64,000 nucleotides of DNA, taken from the NCBI GenBank assembly GCA_964371725.1, contig CAYJNQ010000008.1, positions 1 to 64,000 of the forward strand. The letters run 5' to 3'. Source of the DNA: JAAYCI01 sp964371725. GTDB lineage: Bacteria > Bacillota > Clostridia > Oscillospirales > Ruminococcaceae. This document shows positions 16,642 through 25,643 of the stretch, piece by piece; positions within the stretch are counted from its first letter, which is position 1, and every line of letters starts with the position of its first letter. Under the pieces are notes generated by a model that saw only the letters and a list, made by a program, of their open reading frames with translations, was not told where the DNA came from and made no database searches. Made by a program: the position numbers and the translations under genes.

Positions 16642-16663
16642 GTGGAACAAGGCTTGTTTGGGT

Positions 16664-16692
16664 TTGCAAAACTTCATAAAAACTGATAAACT
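16664..16692 (+). promoter_or_regulatory. Promoter of the yicC-remA-gmk operon
   Basis: TTGCAA (16664-16669) and TAAACT (16687-16692) are 17 bases apart, just after the gdhA terminator. A GAGGAG box follows before the ATG at 16739. Confidence 0.55.
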
Positions 16693-16738
16693 GGATTCAA
16701 TGTGTAAAAGAGAGCAAGCAAAAGAGGAGAGGCAAACT

Positions 16739-17617
16739 ATGGCAAAAAGCATGACCGGCTACGGGCGTGCACAGGTGCAGCGCAACGGGCGTAACCTTAC
16801 ACTGGAGATAAAAAGTGTAAATTCTCGTTATTTCGAATTTTCTATGCGGTTACCGCGCAACATGGGTTTTGTGGAAGAGGCCGTGAAAAAATATGTTTCA
16901 CAGCGCGTGATGCGTGCGCGTGTGGAAGTGGGTTTGTTTTTGCAAGACGAAGGAGAGAAGGATACGGTGGTAAAGGCCAATGTTCCGGTGGCGGCGGCCT
17001 ATCGCGATGCCATTGCCGATATGGCAGCCGCATTGGAATTAGAAAACGACATGAAAGTATCCGGTTTGTTGCGTTTTTCGGATGTGTTTACAGTGACACA
17101 AGGGGAGACAGACGAGGAAGAACTTGTGCAAGATGTGTTGTTTGTGGCCGAGGAGGCATTGCAGCACTATCAGGAAATGCGTCTTTTAGAAGGTGAAAAG
17201 CTGGCGCAAGATATTCTGGAACGTCTTTCGGCGTTGGAAAAGCACCTTCTTTTAGTAGAAGAATCCAGTGCAGGCCGTGTTGGGCGTTATCGCGAGCGTT
17301 TGTATGAAAGAATGAAAGAAGTGCTGCAAGACCAGAATATAGAGCAGGCACGCCTTTTGCAGGAAGCGGCACTGTTTGCAGACAAAACAGCCGTGGACGA
17401 AGAGACCGTGCGCTTGCACAGCCACATTCAGCAGTATCGTGAAACATTGGCAGAAAAAGGGGCGGTTGGGCGAAAGCTGGATTTTTTAAGCCAAGAGCTC
17501 AACCGTGAGGTAAATACAATCGGTTCGAAATGCCAAGAGGTAGACATCACACGCATCGTGGTGGATATGAAAGGTGAAATCGAAAAAATTCGGGAACAAG
17601 TTCAAAATTTAGAGTGA
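16739..17617 (+). CDS. yicC: YicC/YloC family endoribonuclease
   Basis: The 292-residue protein begins MAKSMTGYGRA, the invariant start of the YicC family, continues with the KSVNSRYFE N-terminal domain and ends in the DUF1732 domain (GRKLDFLSQELNREVNTIGSKC). E. coli YicC has been reported as a ribonuclease that helps degrade a small RNA. Start at 16739 fits the family; the frame is open further upstream only because it crosses the terminator. First gene of the block conserved in B. subtilis (yloC-remA-gmk). Confidence 0.93.
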   Translation: MAKSMTGYGRAQVQRNGRNLTLEIKSVNSRYFEFSMRLPRNMGFVEEAVKKYVSQRVMRARVEVGLFLQDEGEKDTVVKANVPVAAAYRDAIADMAAALELENDMKVSGLLRFSDVFTVTQGETDEEELVQDVLFVAEEALQHYQEMRLLEGEKLAQDILERLSALEKHLLLVEESSAGRVGRYRERLYERMKEVLQDQNIEQARLLQEAALFADKTAVDEETVRLHSHIQQYRETLAEKGAVGRKLDFLSQELNREVNTIGSKCQEVDITRIVVDMKGEIEKIREQVQNLE

Positions 17618-17631
17618 TGGTGGGGGGCGGC

Positions 17632-17898
17632 ATGAAACTTGTAAACATCGGTTTTGGCAACCTTGTGAATGCAGATCGGCTTATTGCGGTGGTGGGCACA
17701 GAATCGGCGCCCACAAAGCGGCTGGTTGCGGCCGCAAGGCAGCAGGGGGTACTCATTGATGCAACCTATGGTCGCCGTGCCCGTGCGGTGCTGGTTACAG
17801 ATTCCGACCATGTGGTGCTCAGCGCGCTCTCCACGGAAACCGTGCAGGGAAGAATGAAGGACGAACAGTTTGCGCAGTGGGAGGAAGAAAGTGAATAG
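17632..17898 (+). CDS. remA: RemA-like DNA-binding protein (DUF370)
   Basis: The 88-residue protein begins MKLVNIGFGN and contains the DUF370 core VGTESAPTKRLVAAARQQGVLIDATYGRRARAVLVTD (shown in part). B. subtilis RemA binds DNA as an oligomer and activates biofilm matrix and osmoprotection genes; the targets here are unknown. Its position between yicC and gmk is conserved. The ATG at 17632 follows a GGGGGG box. Its last 8 bases overlap gmk. Confidence 0.9.
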   Translation: MKLVNIGFGNLVNADRLIAVVGTESAPTKRLVAAARQQGVLIDATYGRRARAVLVTDSDHVVLSALSTETVQGRMKDEQFAQWEEESE

Positions 17899-18475
17899 AG
17901 AACGGTTTTTAACGGTGATTAGTGGGCCGTCGGGCAGTGGGAAAGACAGTGTTGTAAGTGAAATGATGAAAAACCACCCGGAGGTAGAATGTGGGGTGAG
18001 TGCCACCACACGTGCACCACGTGAGGGAGAAGTGCATGGTGTGCACTATTTTTTTCTAACGAAAGCAGAGTTCGAAGCTCATATTGCGCAAGACAAACTG
18101 GCTGAATACACACAGTACGTGGGAAACTACTATGGCACGCTTAAAGAACAAATTGAAGATAGGTTGGCGCGAAAAGTTCCCTGTGTGCTTGTGATAGAGG
18201 TGGAGGGAGCCGCCAATGTGAAGCGGCAATTTCCAAACTGTGTTACCGTGTTTATCAAGCCGCCCAGTATGCAGGAATTGGAAGCGCGCCTTCGCTTTCG
18301 CGGCACAGAGGAAGAAAGCGAGGTGCAAAAGCGTTTGCAACGCGCGCGTGAGGAAATGATGCTGGCTGATGAATACGACCATGTATTGGTCAATGATGCG
18401 TGCAGCCGCTGTGCCGAAGCTTTGTATGAGATTATCCAAAAAAATAAAGAGACCACGGCCGAATCGGTTTCTTAG
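17891..18475 (+). CDS. gmk: Guanylate kinase
   Basis: The 194-residue enzyme phosphorylates GMP to GDP with ATP. It has the P-loop GPSGSGKD and the GMP-binding segment SATTRAPREGEVHGVHYFF. The GTG start at 17891 is placed by GGAGG 7 bases upstream and gives the usual N-terminus; it overlaps remA, so translation is probably coupled. rpoZ, usually next in this gene order, is absent; priA follows after 37 bases. Confidence 0.95.
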   Translation: MNRERFLTVISGPSGSGKDSVVSEMMKNHPEVECGVSATTRAPREGEVHGVHYFFLTKAEFEAHIAQDKLAEYTQYVGNYYGTLKEQIEDRLARKVPCVLVIEVEGAANVKRQFPNCVTVFIKPPSMQELEARLRFRGTEEESEVQKRLQRAREEMMLADEYDHVLVNDACSRCAEALYEIIQKNKETTAESVS

Positions 18476-18512
18476 ATAGTGCGGATACGAGCGAAAACGA
18501 AAACGGAGAAAA

Positions 18513-20939
18513 ATGGCAGTATATGTGGAAGTCGCCATTGAACAGGCGACAAATGACTTTGACAAATTGTATACCTATCGCGTTCCCAAAGAGATGGATG
18601 AAACCGTTTTGCCGGGCACCACGGTGCTGGTTCCGTTTGGGCGTGGGCAGGCACGGCCGCGCATTGGGGTGGTGCTCAAAGAAAGCGAGGCGCCCCAAAG
18701 CCTGCAAGGGATAAAATCAGTGTTGTCGGCAGTGCCCTCACAAGAGGCCCTGACACAAGAGGCCCTGGCCATGGTGCGCTATTTGAAACAGGCCACATTC
18801 TGCACTTGGTATGAAGCGGTGAAAACGGTGGTGCCAAGAGGTGGGCGTTACAAGGCTGTGCGCGAAGAAACCGGCAGATGGATGCTAAAAACAGAAATGG
18901 AGCTCAAACGAGAAACCGTTTACGAGCTGGTGCAAAAGGGCGAGGAACCAAAAAAGAAATGGACGGAAAAGCAACGAAGAGTTATGCTTTTTTTGCAGGA
19001 AAAAGCACAGGGGAAAGAGGAAATTTGCAGGGCTTGTGAGGTGGGACCCGCCGTGGCAGAGGGGCTTGCAAAGCAAGGGGTGCTTTGCAAGTTTTCACGG
19101 GAGAAAGTTTATGATTCAACTGCGGAAAAGCCGGTGCAAGCAAAAGCTTTGCCGCAGTTGAGCGAAGCACAGCGGCAAGTGGTAGAAGAGTTGCTTGCGA
19201 AGGAAGCAAAAAAGGATTGGCGTCCCGCGCTGTTGTATGGCATAACCGGAAGCGGTAAAACATCTGTTTTTTTGCATTTGGTACAGCACTGTATCCAAAT
19301 GCAAAAAACCTGCCTTGTGCTCGTGCCGGAAATTGGTTTAACACAACAGATGATTGATGCGTTTCAGGCGGTTTTCGCAGGCCGGGTGGCTGTGCAACAC
19401 AGTGCCCTTTCACAGGGGGAACGTTTTGCCCAGTGGAACCGTGTGCGCAGCGGTGTGGTGGACATTGTCATCGGCACACGCAGTGCCGTTTTTGCACCGC
19501 TTGAAAATATAGGGCTTATCGTGGTGGATGAAGAGCAGGAAAAAAGCTATCAAAGTGAGGCTTCGCCGCGTTACGATGCCCTGGAGGTTGCCAAACGTCG
19601 TGCCGTTCATCACAAAGCACTTTTGGTGCTTGCTTCGGCAACGCCCAGCATCAGTGATTATCATGCCGCAAAACAAGCGCGATACAGCCTGCACACCTTG
19701 CTGCAACGATACAAAAATTTGCCGCTTCCCACCGTGCAAATGGCCGATATGCGTGGCGAAATGGCGGCCGGAAACATCGGGGCTGTCGGCGAGCGGCTCA
19801 CGGCGGCTATCCACGATGTTTTGGCGGAAAAACGCCAAGTGATTTTGCTGCTCAATCGTCGTGGTTACCACCGCGTGGGTGTGTGCCGTGTGTGTGGCCA
19901 TGTGCTCAAATGTGAAGATTGCTCGGTGCCGTTTGTTTTTCACAAAGGAAAACAAAAAGCATCTGCACCAAAAGAAAAAAAAGAAACGGGGGCGCAACCG
20001 CCTGCCGGTTCTGTGCCCGATGTTTTGTCTCTTTGGAAAAAGCTGGCTGATAAGTCAACAGAGGCCTCTTTGGAAGAGCAAGATGAAAGCGTCCATGCCA
20101 CAGGTGGGCGGTTGCTGTGTCACTACTGCGGCAAAACCTTGCAACCGGCGCCGCTTACTTGCCCCGATTGCAAAGGGGAAATTCGCTATACAGGGTTTGG
20201 CACACAACGCGTGGAAGAAGAGCTGCAGCTGCGTTTTCCAAAAGCGCGCGTGTTGCGTATGGATTTGGATACAACACGCCGAAAAGGGGCGCATAAAACA
20301 ATGCTTCGTTCTTTTCGAAAAGGAGAGTATGACATCCTTTTGGGCACGCAAATGGTGGCCAAGGGTCTTGATTTTGAAAATGTGGGGCTTGTAGGGGTTA
20401 TCGGCATTGATTCGCTTTTGTTTGGGCAGGGGTATCGTGCTTTGGAGCATGTGTTTTCACTTGTCACGCAAGTGGTGGGCCGGGCGGGACGTTTTAACTC
20501 TGACGGCTATGCCATGATTCAAACCACAGACCCTGAAAATGCGGTGCTGCAATTGGCTGCCGGCCAAAATTACCCAGCCTTTTATGAGCAGGAAATTGAG
20601 TTTCGGCGTACGGCTTTGTATCCGCCGTTTTGTGGTTTGTGTGTGGTGGGTTTTGTGGCAAACGATGAAAAAGCAGTGATGCACAGCGCACAAAAATTTG
20701 CACAAATTTTTGCAAAAGAGGCACAAAAATGCGAACGGATGCCGTTGCGTGTTTTGGGACCCGCGCCGATGCATGTGAGCAAAGTGGCCGGGCAGTTTCG
20801 CTGGAGGCTTACCATAAAATGTCGGGCAGACGAAGCGTTTCGGGAGCTTTTAGCACGTGTTTTGCATCACTATGGGCAAAGCGGCCGCGCAAAGCAGGTG
20901 GGCGTGTATGTCGATTTCAATGCAGACACGGTATATTGA
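18513..20939 (+). CDS. priA: Primosomal replication restart helicase PriA
   Basis: The 808-residue 3'-5' helicase restarts stalled replication forks. It has the N-terminal 3'BD domain (YTYRVP, VPFGRG), Walker A GITGSGKTS (about 242), Walker B DEEQ in place of the usual DEEH (about 339), and two zinc-binding halves with eight cysteines (CRVCGHVLKCEDC, then CHYCG and CPDC). Between the halves, after FVFH and before LLCHYCG, lie 56 residues rich in Lys, Ala and Glu; most PriA proteins have about 7 to 10 there. The conserved GTQRVEEEL follows. The gene otherwise looks complete. Confidence 0.95.
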   Translation: MAVYVEVAIEQATNDFDKLYTYRVPKEMDETVLPGTTVLVPFGRGQARPRIGVVLKESEAPQSLQGIKSVLSAVPSQEALTQEALAMVRYLKQATFCTWYEAVKTVVPRGGRYKAVREETGRWMLKTEMELKRETVYELVQKGEEPKKKWTEKQRRVMLFLQEKAQGKEEICRACEVGPAVAEGLAKQGVLCKFSREKVYDSTAEKPVQAKALPQLSEAQRQVVEELLAKEAKKDWRPALLYGITGSGKTSVFLHLVQHCIQMQKTCLVLVPEIGLTQQMIDAFQAVFAGRVAVQHSALSQGERFAQWNRVRSGVVDIVIGTRSAVFAPLENIGLIVVDEEQEKSYQSEASPRYDALEVAKRRAVHHKALLVLASATPSISDYHAAKQARYSLHTLLQRYKNLPLPTVQMADMRGEMAAGNIGAVGERLTAAIHDVLAEKRQVILLLNRRGYHRVGVCRVCGHVLKCEDCSVPFVFHKGKQKASAPKEKKETGAQPPAGSVPDVLSLWKKLADKSTEASLEEQDESVHATGGRLLCHYCGKTLQPAPLTCPDCKGEIRYTGFGTQRVEEELQLRFPKARVLRMDLDTTRRKGAHKTMLRSFRKGEYDILLGTQMVAKGLDFENVGLVGVIGIDSLLFGQGYRALEHVFSLVTQVVGRAGRFNSDGYAMIQTTDPENAVLQLAAGQNYPAFYEQEIEFRRTALYPPFCGLCVVGFVANDEKAVMHSAQKFAQIFAKEAQKCERMPLRVLGPAPMHVSKVAGQFRWRLTIKCRADEAFRELLARVLHHYGQSGRAKQVGVYVDFNADTVY

Positions 20940-20999
20940 TGCAAAGTATGAAAGTATCGTGAAATTGTAGCCTATTTTGTGAAATAAAACCGATGAATG

Positions 21000-21008
21000 T
21001 GATAGAAT
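21000..21008 (+). promoter_or_regulatory. Possible extended -10 promoter before def
   Basis: TGA-TAGAAT (21000-21008) resembles an extended -10 element; TTGTGA at 20978-20983 is a poor, widely spaced -35. The def operon may also be read from upstream. Confidence 0.35.
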
Positions 21009-21036
21009 GAATTACGGTAAAGAAAGAGGAGATCAT

Positions 21037-21576
21037 ATGGCACTGAGAAATATCATTGAAGACGGAGATATGGGCCTAAAAAAGGTCTGCAAGCCGGTAA
21101 CCAAGTTTGACGGCCGGTTGGAACAATTGCTGGAGGACTTAACCGACACGATGCGGAATGCCGACGGACTTGGTTTGGCTGCACCACAGGTGGGGGTTTT
21201 GCGCAATGTGTTTGTAGCACTGGAAGACCCGAAAAAAATATTGGAAGAAGACGGCGAAGAAGCGCTTTTGGTGAAAGAATTTATCAACCCCGAAATCATA
21301 GAGGAAGAGGGAGAGCAGTTTGCCTACGAAGGTTGCCTTTCTTTTCCGGGGCTTTTCGGTGTGGTTCGGCGGCCGCAGCGTGTGGTGGTTCGCGCACAAA
21401 ACCGGCTTGGGGAAAGCTTTACCATGGAGGGGGAAGGGCTTATGGCACGCTGCTTTTGCCATGAAATTGACCACTTAAACGGCGTGACTTTTGACACCCT
21501 TGCCACCCATTTCTACGACCCGGAAGACCCGCACGAGTTGGATGAAGAGGTGGCACCGGAGGAGGACGAGGCGTGA
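21037..21576 (+). CDS. def: Peptide deformylase
   Basis: The 179-residue metalloenzyme removes the formyl group from new proteins. All three motifs are present: GLGLAAPQVG, EGCLSFPG (Phe where Val is usual) and HEIDHLNG. The ATG at 21037 follows AGGAG by the usual distance. Its stop overlaps the GTG start of fmt by 4 bases, so deformylation and formylation enzymes are coupled. Confidence 0.97.
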   Translation: MALRNIIEDGDMGLKKVCKPVTKFDGRLEQLLEDLTDTMRNADGLGLAAPQVGVLRNVFVALEDPKKILEEDGEEALLVKEFINPEIIEEEGEQFAYEGCLSFPGLFGVVRRPQRVVVRAQNRLGESFTMEGEGLMARCFCHEIDHLNGVTFDTLATHFYDPEDPHELDEEVAPEEDEA

Positions 21577-22487
21577 GGATTGTGTTTATGGGCACGCCGG
21601 ACATTGCGCGGCAATGTCTTTTGTCACTTTTGCAAACCGAGCATGAAGTGCTTTGCGTGTACACAAGGGCCGATAAGCCCGTAGGACGAAAGCAGGTGCT
21701 CACATCACCACCCGTGAAGCAACTTGCCGAAGAACGGGGTGTTGCCGTGTTTCAGCCACCCAATATGCGCGGGGAAGAAACCTTTACGCACCTTTCACAG
21801 CTTGCGCCGGATTTGATTGTGGTGGTGGCCTATGGATGTATTTTGCCAAGTGAAATATTGGTCTTGCCAAAATACGGTTGTATCAATTTGCATGTATCTC
21901 TTTTGCCGCAATATCGTGGGGCGGCTCCCATTCAATGGGCCGTGATAGACGGGCACGACGAAACCGGTGTGAGCATCATGCGGCTGGATGAAGGGTTGGA
22001 TACGGGGGATGTTTTGAGTTGTGAGCGTTTTCCCATTGAGCCCGAGGCGACGGCCGGCGAGGTGCTTGGCATAGCGGCAAAAGTGGGCACAGAACTATTG
22101 GTACGCACCCTGGCAGACATAGAAAAAGGCACGGCCGTTGCAACAGAGCAAACAGGCGCAGTGAGTTTAGCGCCTACCTTGAACAAAAAAATGGCAGCGT
22201 TCAATTTTGACAGATCGGCGTTGGAACTGCACAATTTGGTGCGCGGATGCAACCCTTGGCCTCTGGCTTGGTTTGAAGCGGCGGGCAAGAGAATCAAAGT
22301 GCTGAAAGCGCGTGTTTCTACCCTAGAGGGCAAGGCGGGCGAGGTTTTGGCACTGAACCCTTTGGTAGTGGGTTGTGAAACCGGTGCCTTGGAGCTTTTG
22401 CAAGTGCTGCCGGAGGGGAAAAAGGAAATGAGCGGCACACAGTGGGCGCAAGGAAAGCGTTTGCAAGTGCATGATAGAATGGAATAA
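21573..22487 (+). CDS. fmt: Methionyl-tRNA formyltransferase
   Basis: The 304-residue enzyme formylates initiator Met-tRNA with 10-formyltetrahydrofolate. It begins MRIVFMGTPDIARQCL and contains the catalytic segments INLHVSLLPQYRGAAPIQWAV and D in DTGDVLS, then the C-terminal OB-like domain. GTG start, overlapping def. Normal length. Confidence 0.96.
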   Translation: MRIVFMGTPDIARQCLLSLLQTEHEVLCVYTRADKPVGRKQVLTSPPVKQLAEERGVAVFQPPNMRGEETFTHLSQLAPDLIVVVAYGCILPSEILVLPKYGCINLHVSLLPQYRGAAPIQWAVIDGHDETGVSIMRLDEGLDTGDVLSCERFPIEPEATAGEVLGIAAKVGTELLVRTLADIEKGTAVATEQTGAVSLAPTLNKKMAAFNFDRSALELHNLVRGCNPWPLAWFEAAGKRIKVLKARVSTLEGKAGEVLALNPLVVGCETGALELLQVLPEGKKEMSGTQWAQGKRLQVHDRME

Positions 22488-22498
22488 AGGAGAAAGAA

Positions 22499-23188
22499 AT
22501 GTATATTTATGGGTTTGATATGACCTATTTCATGTTTATGATTCCCGGCCTGCTTGTGGTGCTGTTTGCACAATGGAAAATGAAAAGTACATTTAAAAAA
22601 TATGAGCAAGTGGGAACAAAACAGGGTATCACCGGCGCACAGGCGGCGCGCCAAATTTTGGATAGGAATGGCCTGCAACATGTGCAGGTGGTGCAGGTTG
22701 CAGGGCACTTAACAGACAATTTTGACCCACGCACTAATGTGGTGAACTTGTCCGGCGCAACCTATGGTGTGGCCACCATCGGGGCTGTGGGTGTGGCGGC
22801 GCACGAGTGTGGCCATGCCGTACAACATGCCACGGGCTATTTCCCCATCAAGGTTCGTTCGGCCATTGTGCCGCTTGCCAACCTCGGTTCGCGTCTTTCC
22901 ATTCCACTTATTCTGTTTGGGTTTATTCTCAATGTTTTGGGCCTCGTCTACGTGGGTATTGCATTGTTTGCCCTTGCGGTGTTGTTTCAGCTTGTCACCC
23001 TACCGGTGGAACTGGATGCTTCGCGCAGGGCTATTCAAACCCTGAATGCCTCGGGGATGGTAACACAGGAGGAAAGTGTGGGTGTGCGCAAAGTTCTCAC
23101 GGCCGCTGCCATGACCTATCTTGCTGCCTTGCTTTCCAGCCTATTGCAACTTTTATACTATGTAAGCTTGGCTTCGCGCAGACGTTAG
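22499..23188 (+). CDS. YugP family neutral zinc metallopeptidase
   Basis: The 229-residue membrane protein has an N-terminal helix (YFMFMIPGLLVVLFAQW), the zinc motif HECGHAVQH around residue 102, and further helices after it. It belongs to the Zn_peptidase_2 (YugP) family; substrates are unknown. It is found between fmt and rsmB in many Clostridia, as here, 11 bases after fmt. Confidence 0.88.
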   Translation: MYIYGFDMTYFMFMIPGLLVVLFAQWKMKSTFKKYEQVGTKQGITGAQAARQILDRNGLQHVQVVQVAGHLTDNFDPRTNVVNLSGATYGVATIGAVGVAAHECGHAVQHATGYFPIKVRSAIVPLANLGSRLSIPLILFGFILNVLGLVYVGIALFALAVLFQLVTLPVELDASRRAIQTLNASGMVTQEESVGVRKVLTAAAMTYLAALLSSLLQLLYYVSLASRRR

Positions 23189-23237
23189 ATGGTGTTGACA
23201 CCATCTGAAGACGATTGTCTATAAAGGGGGAGTGCCC

Positions 23238-24545
23238 ATGGATAAGGCAAGGCGTGCAGCCGCTGTGGCGCTTTTGCGTATGCACGGCGGCCAGTATGCG
23301 GCCGAGGCGCTGAATGCGGCGCTGAAGCAAGAGACGCTCTCGAGCAGGGAGCGTGCTTTTGCAAGTTCTCTTTTCTTGCATACGGCAGAGCATCTTGTTA
23401 CCTTGGATGTTCTGCTGTTGCCATTTTTGCGTCGTCCGCTGGCAAAGTTGGATGTGGAGGTACGCGCTGTATTGGAAACCGGACTGTGCCAAATGAGGTA
23501 CATGCAAGTGCCAAATCGCGCGGCCATCCATGAGGCAGTGGACTTGACCCGCGGTTTTGGCAAAAGCAGTGCGGCCGGGTTCGTCAATGCGGTTTTACGC
23601 AAAGCGGCCACGGCCGATTTGCCGAGCGAGGAAAACCAAAGTGAGACGGAGCGCGTTTGCACACGATACAGTGTTTCCCCGGCCGTGGCAGAGGCGTTGA
23701 TGATCGCCTTGCCGCACGATTATGAGGCCTATTTGCAGGCCAGCTGGGCCACAGGGGGTACTTCCCTGCGGGTGAACAGCCTCCAAATTGAGCGAGAAAA
23801 ATTGAAAGAACGCTTGATTTTGCAAGGGGCAGAGGTGGAAAACGGCCCTTTGAAAGAAAGTTTGTATGTGCGGCTTATGGGTGGTGTGGCAAACGACCCC
23901 CTGTTCGAGCAAGGGTTTTACCATGTGCAAGACTTTGCCTCGCAATATGCGGCGCAGGCCATGGGGGTAAAAAAAGGGATGCGGGTTTTGGATTTGTGCG
24001 CGGCGCCCGGCGGAAAAAGTGCCACGATGGCCGAGGAAATGGGCGGCGGAAGTGGGTTGACCGTTTGCGATGTGAATGCGGTGCGTTTGCAGCGTGCACG
24101 CAGTTTGTTTTCAACCCTTGGCATTGAGGGGGCGCTCTTTTTAGAAAACGATGCCGCCGTCTACAATGAAAATTTAACAGGGCAAGATGCGGTGTTGTGT
24201 GACGTTCCGTGTTCGGGGCTTGGGGTTCTGGCTTCAAAACCCGATTTGCGCTACACAGAGGGTACTCATTTTGAAGCATTGCCGCCCTTGCAATTCTCCA
24301 TTTTAACAACGGCGGCACGCTATGTGCGTGTGGGCGGGCGGCTCGTGTATGCCACATGCACACCGCTTGGCCGTGAGAATGCCGAGGTGGTAAGGGCGTT
24401 TTTGGCGGAAAACAGTGGATATAGGCTGGTTTTGCCGGAAGATATCCCAAAAAATGTGTGTATAGAGGAGAAAATGCTAAGCTTTTTGCCACAAAATACG
24501 CACACGTCAGGATTTTTTGTGGCATCTATGGAAAGAGTGTGTTAA
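23238..24545 (+). CDS. rsmB: 16S rRNA (cytosine-967-C5)-methyltransferase RsmB
   Basis: The 435-residue protein has an N-terminal NusB-like RNA-binding domain (KARRAAAVALLRMHGG onward) and a SAM-dependent methyltransferase domain with LDLCAAPGGKSATMAE, CDVPCSGLGVL and the second catalytic cysteine in YATCTPLGRENAEVV. It methylates C967 of 16S rRNA. The ATG at 23238 is preferred to a GTG two codons upstream because GGGGGAG is correctly spaced for it. Confidence 0.94.
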   Translation: MDKARRAAAVALLRMHGGQYAAEALNAALKQETLSSRERAFASSLFLHTAEHLVTLDVLLLPFLRRPLAKLDVEVRAVLETGLCQMRYMQVPNRAAIHEAVDLTRGFGKSSAAGFVNAVLRKAATADLPSEENQSETERVCTRYSVSPAVAEALMIALPHDYEAYLQASWATGGTSLRVNSLQIEREKLKERLILQGAEVENGPLKESLYVRLMGGVANDPLFEQGFYHVQDFASQYAAQAMGVKKGMRVLDLCAAPGGKSATMAEEMGGGSGLTVCDVNAVRLQRARSLFSTLGIEGALFLENDAAVYNENLTGQDAVLCDVPCSGLGVLASKPDLRYTEGTHFEALPPLQFSILTTAARYVRVGGRLVYATCTPLGRENAEVVRAFLAENSGYRLVLPEDIPKNVCIEEKMLSFLPQNTHTSGFFVASMERVC

Positions 24546-24594
24546 AATATAGGGTGTCTATGTTTTCAAAAGCAGAAATGGGAGCGAGGCGTAT

Positions 24595-25641
24595 TTGAAA
24601 GAGAGTTTACATTCTTTGTCTTTTGAGGAGCTCAAGGCTTTGACAAAAAAGCTGGGCGAGCCAAGCTACCGCGCGGGGCAATTGTTTGACTGGTTGCATA
24701 AAAAGCAAGTGGTCTCTTTTGCGCAGATGAAAAATTTGCCCGAGGCTTTTCGAGCAAGGCTGGCAGAACAATGTTCTTTGGAGGAGTTGCAGCCGGTTCT
24801 TTGCAAACAAAGCGAAGACGGAACGCGCAAGTATTTGCTGCGTCTTGAAGATGGCAACTGCGTGGAAGCCGTGCTCATGCAATACAGCTATGGATACAGC
24901 CTTTGTATTTCCAGCCAAGTGGGTTGCCGCATGGGGTGCCGTTTTTGTGCTTCCACACAAAATGGGCTCTCGCGCAATTTAACGGCGGGCGAAATGCTGG
25001 GGCAGCTATATGCCGTGCAAAGGGAAAGCGGACACACGGTTTCTCGTGTGGTGATGATGGGCATAGGCGAGCCACTGGACAATTACGAGTCGGTATTGCG
25101 TTTTATTCGGTTGGTTTGTGAGGAACGCGGCCAGAATTTGGCAGGGCGGAATCTCAGTGTATCCACCTGTGGCCTGGTGCCGGAGATAAGGCGTTTGGCA
25201 GCCGAAAAACTATCGCTTACCTTGAGCATTTCCCTGCATGCCGCAAACGACGAAACAAGGCGTAGCCTGATGCCGGTGGCAAAAAAGCATTCGATTGAAA
25301 GCTTGCTTAGGGCGTGTAAAGAGTACCAAAGTGAAACAGGGCGGCGAATTAGCTATGAATATGCTGTGGTGCCCGGTGTGAATGACAGCAGCCGAGACGC
25401 CGAAGAGTTGGCTGCGATTTTGAAAAATATGGGTGGGCATATCAACCTCATCGCCGTAAACCCGGTACAGGGTTCACCCTATACAACACACAACCGAAAA
25501 GCCGCGATGCGGTTTCAAAACTTACTAACCCAAAAAGGGCTTAACGCTACGGTGCGACGTAGCTTGGGAACGGATATCGGAGCGGCCTGCGGGCAACTGC
25601 GGGCCGAATATTCGGAAAATGAAATGGCTGTAAAGGGGTAG
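24595..25641 (+). CDS. rlmN: Dual-specificity RNA methyltransferase RlmN
   Basis: The 348-residue radical SAM enzyme makes m2A in 23S rRNA (A2503) and some tRNAs. It has the cluster motif CRMGCRFCAST, the GIGEPLDNY segment and the C-terminal cysteine in DIGAACGQL; the second catalytic cysteine (CGLVP region) is also present. TTG start at 24595, preceded by a GGGAGCGAGG purine run. Two bases separate it from prpC. Confidence 0.95.
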   Translation: MKESLHSLSFEELKALTKKLGEPSYRAGQLFDWLHKKQVVSFAQMKNLPEAFRARLAEQCSLEELQPVLCKQSEDGTRKYLLRLEDGNCVEAVLMQYSYGYSLCISSQVGCRMGCRFCASTQNGLSRNLTAGEMLGQLYAVQRESGHTVSRVVMMGIGEPLDNYESVLRFIRLVCEERGQNLAGRNLSVSTCGLVPEIRRLAAEKLSLTLSISLHAANDETRRSLMPVAKKHSIESLLRACKEYQSETGRRISYEYAVVPGVNDSSRDAEELAAILKNMGGHINLIAVNPVQGSPYTTHNRKAAMRFQNLLTQKGLNATVRRSLGTDIGAACGQLRAEYSENEMAVKG

Positions 25642-25643
25642 AT

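Noticed and set aside
16595..16738. Longer N-terminus for yicC beginning at 16595
   Set aside because: It would be translated from the gdhA terminator and lies upstream of the promoter at 16664-16692; the family start is at 16739.
19246..19260. Possible second helicase gene start inside priA
   Set aside because: The P-loop region belongs to one continuous PriA frame that has all N- and C-terminal domains.
21932..22708. 258-codon minus-strand open frame opposite fmt and yugP
   Set aside because: It spans two real genes and their junction on the opposite strand, with no start signal.
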